From Aldehydirespirator sp963662645 (GTDB lineage: Bacteria > Actinomycetota > Acidimicrobiia > Acidimicrobiales > Aldehydirespiratoraceae), in the NCBI GenBank assembly GCA_963662645.2, contig OY759762.1, positions 372,001 to 436,000 of the forward strand: DNA of 64,000 nucleotides, in the 5' to 3' direction. How positions within the stretch are numbered: the stretch's first letter is position 1; every line of letters begins with the position of its first letter. A model generated the notes under the pieces. The model saw only the letters and a list, made by a program, of their open reading frames with translations, had not been told where the DNA came from and made no database searches. The translations under genes were made by a program, and so were the position numbers. This document shows positions 7,333-16,936 of the stretch, piece by piece.

Positions 7333-10300
7333 GTGGCTGACTCCTTCGTCCACCTCCACACCCACACCGAGTACTCGATACTCGACGGCGCCTCCCGGCT
7401 CGACGAGTTGATCGCGGCCTCGGCCGCCGACGGCCAACCTGCCCTGGGCATCACCGACCACGGCAACATGTACGGAGTCCTCGACTTCTACCGCAAGTGC
7501 TCAGAGCACGACATCAAGCCCGTCATCGGCATCGAGGCCTACATGGCCCATGACTCCCGCCACGAGCGGCCGCCCAGGCGGGGAAGGGTCGACGACTCCG
7601 GCGGCTACACCGAGGGCGGCGGCAAGCTCTACTACCACCTCACGCTGCTGGCCACCGACAACACCGGCTACAAGAACCTCATAAAGGTCGCCAGCCGGGC
7701 GTTCATGGAGGGCTACTACTACAAGCCCCGCTGCGACTGGGAGACGCTCAGCGACCACAGCGCGGGACTGGTCGCCACCACCGGCTGCCTCGGAGGCCAG
7801 GTGCCCCAGGCCCTGCTGCGGGGCAACTTCGAGGAGGCCCTGGACAAGGCGGACCGGTTCCAGCAGATCTTCGGCCGGGACAACTACTACGTCGAGATGC
7901 AGGACCACGGCATCCCGGAGCAGCACCGGATCAACCCCCAACTCCTAGAGATCGCGCACCGGCTCAATGCGCCCCTGCTGGCCACCAACGACAGCCACTA
8001 CACCCACCGCCACGACGCCGAGGCCCACGACGCGCTGCTGTGCGTGCAGACCGGATCGCTGCTGGAGGACACCGACCGCCTCAAGTTCCACGGAGACGAC
8101 CACTACCTCAAGACCGCGGCAGAGATGCGGCACATCTTCTCCCACATACCGGAGGCCTGCGACAACACCCTTCAGATCGCGGAGCGGGCCGAGGTGAGCA
8201 TCGAGTTCGGCACGCCCCGGCTGCCCCACTTCGAGGTGCCCGAGGGATTCGGCGGCGACCGCGAGTACCTGGAGCACCTCACGATGTCGGGCGCCCGCGA
8301 GCGCTGGGGCGACCCCCTGCCCACCGATGTGGCCAAGCGCCTGGCCTACGAGCTCGAAGTCATCAACAACATGGGGTTCGCCTCCTACTTCCTCATCACC
8401 TGGGACCTCATCGCCTACGCGCGGCGCAGGGGCATCCGGGTGGGTCCGGGCCGGGGCTCGGCCGCGGGGTGCGCGGTGGCCTACAGCCTGCGCATCACGG
8501 ACCTGGACCCCATTCGCTACGACCTGCTGTTCGAGCGGTTCCTCAACCCGTCGCGGGTGTCGATGCCCGACATCGACATGGACTTCGACTCGCGCCACCG
8601 CGACGAGATCATCAGGTACGCCTCCCAGAAGTACAGCCGCGACGGCAACGACCACGTGGCCCAGATCATCACCTTCGGGCGCATCAAGGCCCGGGCCGCA
8701 GTACGCGACGCGGCCCGGGTCCTGGGCTACCCCCACTCGCTGGGCGACCGCATCGCCAAGGCCATGCCGCCGCTCATCCTGGGCCGCGACACCCCCCTGC
8801 AGTACTGCTTCGAGGACTCCGAGACTCACCGCGACGGGTATGCGGCCGCGGCCGAGCTGCGCCAGATGTACGACACCGACACCGATGTGGCCAAGGTCGT
8901 GGACGTTGCCCGGGGCCTGGAGGGCATGCGGCGCCAGGACGGCATCCATGCCGCGGCCGTCGTCATCACTCCGGAGCCGCTGACCGAGTACATGCCCATC
9001 CAGCGCAAACCGGAGCCGGGGAAGAACCCGGACGAGGCGCCCATCGTCACCCAGTACGAGATGCACGGGGTAGAGGACCTCGGCCTGCTCAAGATGGACT
9101 TCCTCGGCCTTCGCAACCTCGACGTCATCACCGACACCGTCAAACTGATCGAGCGCACCCGGGGCGTCACCGTCGACATCGACACCATCCCGCTGGACAA
9201 CGGCCCCACGTTCAAGATGCTGCAGGAGGGCGACACCATCGGCGTCTTCCAGCTTGAGAATCCCCAGGTGCGCTCGCTGGTCCGCTCTCTCGCCCCCACG
9301 GCATTCGACGACATCTGCGCGCTGGTCGCGCTGTACCGGCCGGGGCCGATGGCGGCCAACATGCACCACGACTACGCCGACCGCAAGAACGGCCGGCGCC
9401 ACGTCGAGTACTTCCACGACGACGCGGCCGACATCCTGGCCGACACCTACGGGCTGATGATCTACCAGGAGAGCGTCATGCGGGTGGCCCAGCGCTTCGC
9501 CGGCTACTCGCTAGCCGAGGCCGACTCGCTGCGCAAGGCCATGGGCAAGAAGATCCGCTCCGCCATGGCAGCCGAGGAGGAGAAGTTCGTCAAAGGGGTT
9601 GCCGCCCACGGCTACGAGGAGGGCCTGGGCGCGGAGCTGTTCAAGATCATCGAGCAGTTCGCCGACTACGCCTTCAACAAGAGCCACAGCTACGGCTACG
9701 GCCTGGTCGCGTACCAGACCGCCTACCTCAAGGCCAACTACCCGGTGGAGTACCTGGCCTCGCTGCTGACCAGCGTCAAGAGCAAGCTGGAGAACGCCTC
9801 CGTCTACCTCAACGAATGCCGGCTGCGGGGGATCGAGGTGCAGGTTCCCGACATCAACCGGTCTGCGTCCGACTTCACCCCGGTGCCCCACGACGCCCCG
9901 GAGGCAGCGACCGGCCCCGGCCGCATCGTTTACGGCCTGTCCGCGGTGCGGAACGTGGGCGAGGGGATGGTCGAGCGGGTGATCGCGGAGCGCGAGGCCG
10001 GCGGGCCCTACGCCTCGTTCGTCGATTTCGTGGAGCGGGTCGATGTCGAGGTCCTGAACAAGCGCACGGTCGAGTCGCTCATAAAGGCGGGCGCCTTCGA
10101 CTCGCTCGACCACGCCCGCAAGGGACTTCTGAGCGTGCACGAGGCCATCATCGACATGACGGTGCGCAAGCGCCGCGAGCACGAGGCCGGCGTCATGTCG
10201 CTGTTCGGGGAGCAGAGCGAGGGCCCCTCCTTCGACGACCGGCCCGAGATCGGAGACGCCGAGTTCGAGCGCATGCAGAAGCTGGCCTACGAGAAGGAGA

Positions 10301-10896
10301 TGCTCGGCCTCTACATCTCCGACCACCCGCTCAAGGGCGTGGAGGCCCGGGTCCGCCGCCTCGCCGACTGCACCATCAGCGACCTGGCGTCGGGGGCAGC
10401 CCACAGCGACGACGCCGGCTACTGGTCGGTCGGCGGGGTGATCACCGGCCTGCAGCGGCGCTGGACCCGCAAGGGCGAGCTGATGGCCACCTTCGCCCTC
10501 GAGGACCTCGAGGACAAGATCGAGGTGCTGGTGTTCCCGAAGGCGATGTCCGAGCACGGTCCGAAGCTGGCCGACGACGCCGTCGTCGTGGTCCGGGGGC
10601 GGCTCGACGCTCGGGAGGACACACTCAGATTCTTCGCCAACGACGTCAGTCTCGTGGAGAGCACCGAAGAGGACCCCCCGCTGCGGGTCAACCTGCCGCT
10701 CGAGCACCAGAACGACCGGCAGCTGCTCGAGCTCAAGTCGGTGCTGTGCGCCCATCCGGGCGGCTCGCCGGTGGAGTTGCTGCTGGGCGACCGGCGGGTG
10801 GCCCTCCTGCCCGAAGACTTCGCGGTGGACACCACCAACGGTCTGCCGGCCGAGCTGCGGGAGCTGCTCGGCGCGGAGGCCATCGCCGGAGTCTGA
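7333..10896 (+). CDS. dnaE: DNA polymerase III alpha subunit DnaE
   Basis: A 1187-residue replicative polymerase. The PHP domain is at the N-terminus (F-V-H-L-H-T-H-T-E-Y-S-I-L-D-G). The polymerase core has G-R-G-S-A-A-G-C and the catalytic aspartates in P-D-I-D-M-D-F-D (about residues 411-418). The tandem helix-hairpin-helix and C-terminal OB domain (G-G-V-I-T-G-L-Q-R-R) follow. The length matches DnaE1 of Actinobacteria. GTG 7333 is chosen because AGGGGAGG at 7321-7328 precedes it and the family N-terminus follows; the 80 residues upstream in frame are low-complexity and overlap the hairpin element. Confidence 0.97.
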   Translation: MADSFVHLHTHTEYSILDGASRLDELIAASAADGQPALGITDHGNMYGVLDFYRKCSEHDIKPVIGIEAYMAHDSRHERPPRRGRVDDSGGYTEGGGKLYYHLTLLATDNTGYKNLIKVASRAFMEGYYYKPRCDWETLSDHSAGLVATTGCLGGQVPQALLRGNFEEALDKADRFQQIFGRDNYYVEMQDHGIPEQHRINPQLLEIAHRLNAPLLATNDSHYTHRHDAEAHDALLCVQTGSLLEDTDRLKFHGDDHYLKTAAEMRHIFSHIPEACDNTLQIAERAEVSIEFGTPRLPHFEVPEGFGGDREYLEHLTMSGARERWGDPLPTDVAKRLAYELEVINNMGFASYFLITWDLIAYARRRGIRVGPGRGSAAGCAVAYSLRITDLDPIRYDLLFERFLNPSRVSMPDIDMDFDSRHRDEIIRYASQKYSRDGNDHVAQIITFGRIKARAAVRDAARVLGYPHSLGDRIAKAMPPLILGRDTPLQYCFEDSETHRDGYAAAAELRQMYDTDTDVAKVVDVARGLEGMRRQDGIHAAAVVITPEPLTEYMPIQRKPEPGKNPDEAPIVTQYEMHGVEDLGLLKMDFLGLRNLDVITDTVKLIERTRGVTVDIDTIPLDNGPTFKMLQEGDTIGVFQLENPQVRSLVRSLAPTAFDDICALVALYRPGPMAANMHHDYADRKNGRRHVEYFHDDAADILADTYGLMIYQESVMRVAQRFAGYSLAEADSLRKAMGKKIRSAMAAEEEKFVKGVAAHGYEEGLGAELFKIIEQFADYAFNKSHSYGYGLVAYQTAYLKANYPVEYLASLLTSVKSKLENASVYLNECRLRGIEVQVPDINRSASDFTPVPHDAPEAATGPGRIVYGLSAVRNVGEGMVERVIAEREAGGPYASFVDFVERVDVEVLNKRTVESLIKAGAFDSLDHARKGLLSVHEAIIDMTVRKRREHEAGVMSLFGEQSEGPSFDDRPEIGDAEFERMQKLAYEKEMLGLYISDHPLKGVEARVRRLADCTISDLASGAAHSDDAGYWSVGGVITGLQRRWTRKGELMATFALEDLEDKIEVLVFPKAMSEHGPKLADDAVVVVRGRLDAREDTLRFFANDVSLVESTEEDPPLRVNLPLEHQNDRQLLELKSVLCAHPGGSPVELLLGDRRVALLPEDFAVDTTNGLPAELRELLGAEAIAGV

Positions 10897-11017
10897 CAGA
10901 GCGGGCCTGACGGGTTCTCGCCGGCGGCGAAACGACGCTCTCCGGGTTGCGAAATCGCGCCGCGCCCCTGAGACTGGATGGGGACGGTACGGGCGAGCGA
11001 TAGGGGTGGAAGCCGCC

Positions 11018-11686
11018 ATGGCAATCGCGATCGAGACCAGGGATTGCACCGCGCTGGGGGATGCCGATCTGGCCGAGATGGCCGATCTCTGCGCTGTCTC
11101 GTCCAACGCATACGAGGTCGGCTCCCTCTCCAAGCAGGTCGAGGCCTGGGTACTGGTCACCGAGGCCCGCGACAACGGCAAGCTGCGGGGCTTCTCGTTC
11201 TGCACCCTGGAGCGCATCGGCGGAACGCCGTGTGTGCTCATCGGCGCCGGCCACACGTGCCGCACCACCCGTCGCGACACCGTGCTGAGAGGGATCGTCA
11301 CCGACCAGCTCCGCCGGGCTGCCCTGTCATTCCCCGACGAGGACGTTCTGGTCGGCATGCAGATCAACGATCCGGGCGCCTTCGAAGCCTTCAAGAGCCT
11401 TCACGACGTTGTTCCCCGCCCCGGCCACAAGGCCACCGGCGAGGAGCGGGCCTGGGGCCGGCGCCTGGCCAAGCGGTTCGGGATCGGATCCCTCAGCTAC
11501 GAGGACCGCATCTTCACCACGCGGGGCAAGGGCGGTCCTCCGGTGGTACTCGACCACGCCAGCCTCAAACCGGACAAGATCCCGGCCGAAGCGGTCGCCC
11601 TGCTCGACAAGGTGGTCACCGACGACGGCGACACCCTGATCGTCCACGGCTGGGTAATGGCCGAGGAACTCGAGAAGCTGCTGTAG
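11018..11686 (+). CDS. Conserved protein of unknown function, possibly GNAT-like
   Basis: I do not recognise this 222-residue protein with certainty. It starts M-A-I-A-I-E-T-R-D-C and contains L-C-A-V-S-S-N-A-Y-E-V-G-S-L, a mixed alpha/beta pattern, and V-L-I-G-A-G-H-T-C-R-T-T-R-R-D-T-V-L-R-G, which resembles the turn into an acetyl-CoA-binding helix. That makes a GNAT-type fold possible but unproven. ATG 11018 follows AGGGGTGG, a fair ribosome binding site; GTG 11006 is an alternative. It stands alone between dnaE and the nitroreductase, in the same direction. Confidence 0.75.
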   Translation: MAIAIETRDCTALGDADLAEMADLCAVSSNAYEVGSLSKQVEAWVLVTEARDNGKLRGFSFCTLERIGGTPCVLIGAGHTCRTTRRDTVLRGIVTDQLRRAALSFPDEDVLVGMQINDPGAFEAFKSLHDVVPRPGHKATGEERAWGRRLAKRFGIGSLSYEDRIFTTRGKGGPPVVLDHASLKPDKIPAEAVALLDKVVTDDGDTLIVHGWVMAEELEKLL

Positions 11687-11722
11687 CGAGGCGGCCGAAC
11701 CCTGCGGCGGGCAGAGCGACAG

Positions 11723-11838
11723 GCTCTCAAGCAGGCATAGCGGGCAGAGCGGCATGGAGTTCGGGCACGGATAGCCAGCGGAGCGGCACGGCTCTCGAGC
11801 AGGCATAAGGGGCGAAGCGGCATGGAGTTCGAGCACGC
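11723..11838 (+). repeat. 68-bp tandem duplication at the nitroreductase start
   Basis: Two copies of a segment beginning GCTCTC[AG]AGCAGGCATA and ending AGCGGCATGGAGTTCG lie 67-68 bp apart. The upstream copy has its own ATG at 11754, but the frame stops after MEFGHG. It is a decayed duplicate of the nitroreductase 5' end. Confidence 0.85.
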
Positions 11839-12517
11839 CGTGCGAGGCCGCCGGATGGTGCGCTCGTTCACCGGCGAGCCGGTGGCATCGGCGGTGGTCG
11901 ATGAGATCTGCGACCTGGCCCGGCGGGCACCGACCGCGGGCAATACCGCGGGCGTGGAGTTCCTGGTGTTGGAGGGCGACGGCACCATGGCCTATTGGGA
12001 CGTCACGCTGCCTGTTGGTCAGCGGGAGAGCTTTGCCTGGCCCGGCCTGCTGGCCGCGCCGGTGCTGGTGGTGGTGTGGACGAATCTCGGCGAGTACCTG
12101 CGCCGCTACCGCGAGCCCGACAAGGTCCACACCGGCCTAGGCGCCAATGCCCAGTCGTGGCCGGTGCCCTACTGGTTCGTAGACGGCGGAGCGGCGGTGA
12201 TGACCATGCTCTTGGCGGCGTGGGATCGGGGACTGGGCGCGGCCTTCTTCGGGATGTTCAAACACGAGAAGGCGGTACGCAGGCAGTTCGGCGTGCCCCC
12301 CGACCGCCGCGGCATAGGCACCGTCGCCATCGGCCATCCCGCCGGAGACGACCGCCCCAGCCACTCAACCCGCCGAGGCCGCCCCGAACTCGATGAAGTG
12401 CTCCACCGGTCCCGCTGGCCACCGCGTGCGCGCGGTCAGCTCGCAGACAAGATCGAGATGTCGCCAGACTTCGCCGACACGCCCGAGTGGCTAATCGAGG
12501 CCTTCGAGTCGGGTTAG
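11822..12517 (+). CDS. Nitroreductase family protein
   Basis: A 231-residue FMN-dependent nitroreductase-fold protein. The N-terminal R-R-M-V-R-S-F-T-G-E-P-V and A-R-R-A-P-T-A-G-N-T blocks form the FMN phosphate site. G-G-A-A-V-M-T-M-L-L-A-A-W-D-R-G-L-G-A-A matches the central dimer helix and G-T-V-A-I-G-H-P the C-terminal strand. The physiological substrate is unknown. ATG 11822 fits the family N-terminus; a decayed copy of the same start lies 68 bp upstream. Confidence 0.85.
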   Translation: MEFEHAVRGRRMVRSFTGEPVASAVVDEICDLARRAPTAGNTAGVEFLVLEGDGTMAYWDVTLPVGQRESFAWPGLLAAPVLVVVWTNLGEYLRRYREPDKVHTGLGANAQSWPVPYWFVDGGAAVMTMLLAAWDRGLGAAFFGMFKHEKAVRRQFGVPPDRRGIGTVAIGHPAGDDRPSHSTRRGRPELDEVLHRSRWPPRARGQLADKIEMSPDFADTPEWLIEAFESG

Positions 12518-12573
12518 GTGTCCTAAGAGCGTCCGCGAATAGGTGAGAGTCCATGGTGTCGCATCGGTGTCAT

Positions 12574-12664
12574 TCCCGCTCTTGTTCGCTGCGCTCACGG
12601 GCCGCTCGGGCCACGGCCTCGCCCGTATGGGCCGGATTCGCTCGCCTATTCGCTCGGCCTCTAA
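12574..12664 (+). repeat. Dispersed promoter-type repeat upstream of the DUF35 gene
   Basis: The core at 12574-12612 is followed by ACGGCCTCGCCCGTATGGG and the short motif ATTCGCTCGGCCTCT. The organisation matches the hisD copy almost base for base, including the intervening GTATGGGCCGGATTCGC segment. Confidence 0.85.
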
Positions 12665-12688
12665 CGGCAAGTTGCGCTGGGTGAGCGC

Positions 12689-12694
12689 TACCCT
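12689..12694 (+). promoter_or_regulatory. -10 box of the DUF35 gene (leaderless)
   Basis: TACCCT, 8 nt before the ATG at 12703, without a recognisable ribosome binding site. Confidence 0.55.
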
Positions 12695-12702
12695 GCGCAG
12701 CG

Positions 12703-13101
12703 ATGGCCACGATGCGAGTTCCGCTCGTCGAGTACCTGCATCTCGAGCCGGAACCGCACCTCGTGGCCCATGAGTGCCGCAGCTGCGGGGCTCGCTTCTT
12801 CGACCGGCGCAACGCCTGCGCCCGCTGCGGACTGAACGACTTCGCTCCGTTTGCGGTTGACAGTGCTGGCGAGCTCAGGGCGTTCACCATCGTCCACCGG
12901 GCCGCGCCCGGCATCCCGGTGCCGTTCGTGTCGGCCATCGTCAAGACCGACGACGGCACCTGGGTGCGCTCCAACGTGGTCAACTGCGACCCGACGCCCG
13001 AGGCGGTCAAGCTGGGTATGCGGGTGCGTCTCACCACCTACGCGATCGGCACCGACGACGACGGCACCGAAGCCGTCGCCTTCGGCTACGAGCCTGTCTG
13101 A
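12703..13101 (+). CDS. Zn-ribbon OB-fold acyl-CoA-binding protein (DUF35)
   Basis: A 132-residue protein with an N-terminal rubredoxin-like zinc ribbon (C-R-S-C-G-A-R-F-F and C-A-R-C-G) and a C-terminal OB fold that includes P-F-V-S-A-I-V-K-T-D-D-G. DUF35 proteins pair with thiolases or ketosteroid enzymes and help bind the CoA substrate. The thiolase at 13147 follows in the same direction, so the two probably form one complex. Which acyl-CoA they act on is not evident. Confidence 0.9.
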   Translation: MATMRVPLVEYLHLEPEPHLVAHECRSCGARFFDRRNACARCGLNDFAPFAVDSAGELRAFTIVHRAAPGIPVPFVSAIVKTDDGTWVRSNVVNCDPTPEAVKLGMRVRLTTYAIGTDDDGTEAVAFGYEPV

Positions 13102-13146
13102 AGTCAGCAGAGGGCTCAACGACACTACAAGGAGGCAACAAAGACA

Positions 13147-14364
13147 ATGGCAGCTCAGATCTCTCCAGACAGTGTGTGGGTGCTCGGCGCCCACATGACC
13201 CGCTTCGCCCGCTACCCGGACCGGGACCTCATCGACTTGGCCTCTGAGAGCGCCATGGGCGCGCTGGCCGACGGAGAGGTAACGGTGGGCGACATCGACG
13301 TGTTGGCCTGCGGATCGCTGTTCCAGGCGTCGGGAGGGATCGGCCAGCGGATCCAGAAGCAGATCGGCCAGACCGGGGTGCCGGTCTACAACGTGGCCAA
13401 CGCCTGCGCCACCGGGGCCACCGCCATACGCACCGTCATGATGGCCATCCGCTCGGGCGAGGCCGAGGTCGGCCTGGCGGTGGGGGCCGAGAAGATGGGC
13501 AAGATGGGACTGCTGGGCGGCGGCGCCACCAAGAAGGAGAAGAAGGTCTTCGAGCCGTCGGGTCGCTACGGGGCGGTCACGGGGGTGGACGGATATCTGG
13601 GCACCGAGACCATGCCCGGCGTGTTCGCCCAGGCCGGCATGGCCTACGCCCACGATCACGACGGGGTCGGCTTCGAGCAGTTCGCCCGGGTGGCCTACAA
13701 GAACCACCGACACTCGACTCTGAACCCGCTGGCGCAGTACCAGAAGGAGTTCTCGCTGGACGACATCATGGCCTCGCCGATGATGAGCTACCCCAACACC
13801 CTGCTGATGTGCTGCCCGACCGGCGACGGCGCGGCTGCCGTCGTGCTGGTGTCGGGGGAGCGGCTGGCGTCGATGCCGTCCCACGTCCGGAGGCGGGCGG
13901 TGAAGGTTTCGGCATCGGTGCTCACCACGGACCCGTTCACCGAGGACTGCCAGGTGCAGCCCGACGTGAACACCCTCACCCGCAACGCCGCGGCCCAGGC
14001 CTACGAGGCGGCCGGCGTCGGCCCCACCGACCTCAACCTGGTAGAGCTCCACGACTGCTTCGCCACCGCCGAGCTGATCCACTACGACAACCTGGGCCTG
14101 TGCGAGCCGGGCGGCGCGGGGGAGTTCATCGACTCGGGCGGACCGTTCCGCGACGGCGCCACCCCGGTGAACGTCTCCGGCGGCCTGATTTCCAAGGGGC
14201 ACCCGATCGGGGCCACCGGCGTGGCCAACGTCTACGAGATCACCACCCACCTGCGGGGCGAGGCCGGCGACCGCCAGGTCGACGGGGCCAAGGTCGGCCT
14301 GGCCCACGTAATCGGCCTCGGCTCAGCCTGCGGAGTCCACATCCTGGAGAAATCCGCCGCCTGA
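13147..14364 (+). CDS. SCP2-type thiolase / acetyl-CoA acetyltransferase
   Basis: A 405-residue thiolase of the lipid-transfer (SCP-x) type. The acylated Cys87 is in N-A-C-A-T-G, the second site is H-D-C-F-A-T-A-E-L, and the conserved G-G-L-I-S-K-G-H-P-I-G-A-T-G is present. These enzymes cleave or condense beta-ketoacyl-CoA, often in fatty acid or sterol side-chain breakdown. AAGGAGG at 13130-13136 supports ATG 13147. It is probably co-transcribed with the DUF35 gene 45 nt upstream. Confidence 0.93.
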   Translation: MAAQISPDSVWVLGAHMTRFARYPDRDLIDLASESAMGALADGEVTVGDIDVLACGSLFQASGGIGQRIQKQIGQTGVPVYNVANACATGATAIRTVMMAIRSGEAEVGLAVGAEKMGKMGLLGGGATKKEKKVFEPSGRYGAVTGVDGYLGTETMPGVFAQAGMAYAHDHDGVGFEQFARVAYKNHRHSTLNPLAQYQKEFSLDDIMASPMMSYPNTLLMCCPTGDGAAAVVLVSGERLASMPSHVRRRAVKVSASVLTTDPFTEDCQVQPDVNTLTRNAAAQAYEAAGVGPTDLNLVELHDCFATAELIHYDNLGLCEPGGAGEFIDSGGPFRDGATPVNVSGGLISKGHPIGATGVANVYEITTHLRGEAGDRQVDGAKVGLAHVIGLGSACGVHILEKSAA

Positions 14365-14398
14365 GGGCTCGGGATCCCCAGCCAGCGGGTCCTGTCCG

Positions 14399-14770
14399 TT
14401 GCCTTACACCGCCGCAAATCGTCAGACCGCTGCTGACGAGGACACCCCCCGTGAAGTCGACGACGGTGACCGGAGCCGTCAGGCCGCTGCCGATCAGGAA
14501 CTGACCAGAGAGATAGCTGCCCGCAGCCAGGTCAAGACTGCCGAGACGCTGCGGGGCGCGCCCGCCGTACGCCATGCCGTGGAGTCGGGGCGGGTGTCGC
14601 AGGCCAACGCCAGTTGCTTGGCAGAGGCGGTGGAGCGTACGAGCACCTCTGATGTCGAGTCGGACCTGGACCTGTTGGCCAAGGCGGAGTCGATGCGGCC
14701 CGAGCAGTTCGCGGGCGAGGCCCGGCGCTGGGCCACCGACCGCCAGGACGACGGCGGCACCGCCGGACGA
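14399..14770 (+). pseudogene. Fragment of a DUF222/HNH endonuclease-family gene
   Basis: The frame encodes K-T-A-E-T-L-R-G-A-P-A-V-R-H-A-V-E-S-G-R-V-S and A-E-A-V-E-R-T-S, ending near A-R-R-W-A-T-D-R-Q-D-D-G-G. This is the middle of DUF222, the domain preceding HNH nucleases in the actinobacterial 13E12-like family. The N-terminal half and the whole HNH domain are absent, so it is a remnant truncated at both ends. It fills most of the gap between the thiolase and the DUF255 gene. A different remnant, with the HNH end, lies at 42284-42946. Confidence 0.75.
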
Positions 14771-14848
14771 CTGGTCCGATCCCGGCCCCCGGTTCAGCCG
14801 AACCGGCACCGCCCACGCCAGCCGCCGTCGGACGGTCGGGGCGGGCGG

Positions 14849-16870
14849 TCAGGTTTCGAGTTGGGCAATCAGGTCTTCAGGCGTCGAAGCGGGGGACTGG
14901 CAGGTGAAGTTGCGGCAGACGTAGGCGAGGCCCTCGGAGCGGTCTTGCCATAGCGGGGAGTCGTAGGGCTCGCCCCAGGCCAGGACCGCGTTGGGCAGGT
15001 AGCGGCGCTGCACCGCGGCCACCAGGTCGGGGCGGTCGCCCACGATCGCGATCTCGTCGAGGCCCCCGCTGGCCATGTCGAGCGCTTCAAGCGCCCGGCC
15101 GAAGGCGGTGGGATGCTGGGCCGCCGCGGGGCTGAACAGCCCGATGATGCGGCGGGCGTGCTCGTCGTAGCGGGCCTCGCCGGTGAGCGCGGCCAGCCGG
15201 AGCAGGCCGCAGGCGGCCAGCGACTGGGCCGACGGGGTGGCGTTGTCCATCAGGTCCTTGGGCCGGGTCACGAGCCTCTCGGCGTCGATGCCGGTGGTGA
15301 ACACCCCGCCCGCCCCGCCGTCCCAGAACAGCTCCAGCAGGCCGTCGGCCGCAGCCCGGGCCTCGCCGATCCAGCGGGCCTCGCCCGACAGCTCGCCCAG
15401 CCTGGTGAAGGCGTCGATCAGCGCCGCGTAGTCCTGGGCGTAGGCCAGGTGGCGGGCCTGGGCCGGGCGCCCGGCGTCGCCGGCCTGCCAGGAGCGCAGC
15501 CACCGGCCGTCGTCGCGCCGCAGGCTGGCCACCAGGAACTCGCCGTTGGCCAGCGCCGCCGCTCGCCATGCCGGGTCGCCGGTGGCCGCCGCGGCCTCGG
15601 CCAGTGCGGACAGCATCAGGCCGTTCCACTCGGTGAGGACCTTGTCGTCGAGACCGGGGCGCACGCGGCTCTCCCGGCACACGAACAGCGCCTGGCGGGC
15701 GGCCTCCACCTCTTCGGGCCGGATCAGATCGCCCCGCACCGGCCGGTTCAAGATGTTGGCCCCCTCGAAGTTGCCGGCCGCGGTCACTCCCCACCAGGCT
15801 GCGGCCGCATCGGCGGCCTCCGGACCGGCCGCGTTCTGCGCCACCGCTCGCAGCTCGGGCTCGGACCACACGTAGAACTTGCCCTCCACGCCCTCGGAGT
15901 CGGCGTCCTCAGCCGAGTAGAAGCCTCCGTCGGCGTGGCGCAGGTCCCGCAGCACGTAGCCGACCGTCTCGTCGACAACCTGGCGGTACACCGGCTCGCC
16001 GGTCACGATCCAGGCGTGGAGATACACCCGCGTCAGGAGGGCATTGTCGTAGAGCATCTTCTCGAAGTGGGGCACCAGCCACCGGCGGTCCACCGAGTAG
16101 CGGGCGAACCCGCCGCCGAGGTGGTCGTAGATGCCGCCGGAGGCCATGGCGTCGAGGCTGGTCCGCACCGCCCGCAGCAGCTCGGGACGGTTGCTGTGCC
16201 GGTGGATGCGCAGCGCGGAGGCCAGCGTCATGGCGGCCGGGAACTTGGGCGCTCCGCCGAAGCCTCCCCACTCGGGATCGAAGGATGAGAGGATCGCGTC
16301 GCCGGCCCTGTCCAGCATCCGGTCATCGCCGGTCTCGCCGCCAGGCTCTGCGCCCAGCGACGCGGCGGCACGCGACGTCCGGTCGATCAGGGCGACCAGC
16401 TGGTCGGCCTGGGCGTGCACGTCGGCGCGGCGGCTGGTCCAGGCCTCGTCTATGGCCTCCATCACCTGGCGGAACGAGGCCATGCCGCCTCTTGGCCGGT
16501 CGGGGTAGTAGGTGCCGCCGAAGAAGGGGCGTCCGTCGGGGGTCAGGAACACGGTCATGGGCCAACCGCCCCGACCGGTCATGGCCTGCACCGAGTCCAT
16601 ATAGATGGCGTCCACGTCGGGACGCTCCTCCCGGTCCACTTTGACGTTGACGAACAGCCGGTTCATCACCGCCGCGGTCTCGGGATCCTCGAACGACTCG
16701 TGGGCCATCACGTGGCACCAGTGGCAGCTGGAGTAGCCCACCGACAACAGCACCGGGCGGTCCCGCTCCGCCGCCGCCGCGAAGGCCTCCGCCCCCCAGG
16801 GGTACCAGTCCACCGGATTGTCGCGATGCTGGCGCAGGTAGGGGCTGGTCTCGCCGCCGAGCCGGTTCAT
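14849..16870 (-). CDS. Thioredoxin-domain protein of the DUF255/YyaL family
   Basis: A 673-residue protein. Residues 1-160 are the DUF255 thioredoxin-like domain with the start N-R-L-G-G-E-T-S-P-Y-L-R-Q-H and the redox motif S-S-C-H-W-C-H-V-M. The rest is an alpha/alpha toroid resembling N-acylglucosamine 2-epimerases (G-G-G-F-A-R-Y-S-V-D, H-F-E-K-M-L-Y-D-N-A-L-L). The family occurs in bacteria and as mammalian SPATA20, with no settled function. The length is typical. A TAGGCT box lies 7 nt before the ATG, downstream of a dispersed-repeat motif. Confidence 0.92.
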   Translation of the reverse strand: MNRLGGETSPYLRQHRDNPVDWYPWGAEAFAAAAERDRPVLLSVGYSSCHWCHVMAHESFEDPETAAVMNRLFVNVKVDREERPDVDAIYMDSVQAMTGRGGWPMTVFLTPDGRPFFGGTYYPDRPRGGMASFRQVMEAIDEAWTSRRADVHAQADQLVALIDRTSRAAASLGAEPGGETGDDRMLDRAGDAILSSFDPEWGGFGGAPKFPAAMTLASALRIHRHSNRPELLRAVRTSLDAMASGGIYDHLGGGFARYSVDRRWLVPHFEKMLYDNALLTRVYLHAWIVTGEPVYRQVVDETVGYVLRDLRHADGGFYSAEDADSEGVEGKFYVWSEPELRAVAQNAAGPEAADAAAAWWGVTAAGNFEGANILNRPVRGDLIRPEEVEAARQALFVCRESRVRPGLDDKVLTEWNGLMLSALAEAAAATGDPAWRAAALANGEFLVASLRRDDGRWLRSWQAGDAGRPAQARHLAYAQDYAALIDAFTRLGELSGEARWIGEARAAADGLLELFWDGGAGGVFTTGIDAERLVTRPKDLMDNATPSAQSLAACGLLRLAALTGEARYDEHARRIIGLFSPAAAQHPTAFGRALEALDMASGGLDEIAIVGDRPDLVAAVQRRYLPNAVLAWGEPYDSPLWQDRSEGLAYVCRNFTCQSPASTPEDLIAQLET

Positions 16871-16877
16871 GACCGCG

Positions 16878-16883
16878 AGCCTA
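16878..16883 (-). promoter_or_regulatory. -10 box of the DUF255 gene (leaderless)
   Basis: On the minus strand, TAGGCT lies 7 nt before the ATG at 16870. It is immediately preceded by GCTCGCTCGGCCTC, the short motif of the dispersed repeat, as at bpa. Confidence 0.6.
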
Positions 16884-16936
16884 GAGGCCGAGCGAGCAGC
16901 CGCGAATCACGGACAGGGGGCCGCGAGGCCCCCAGG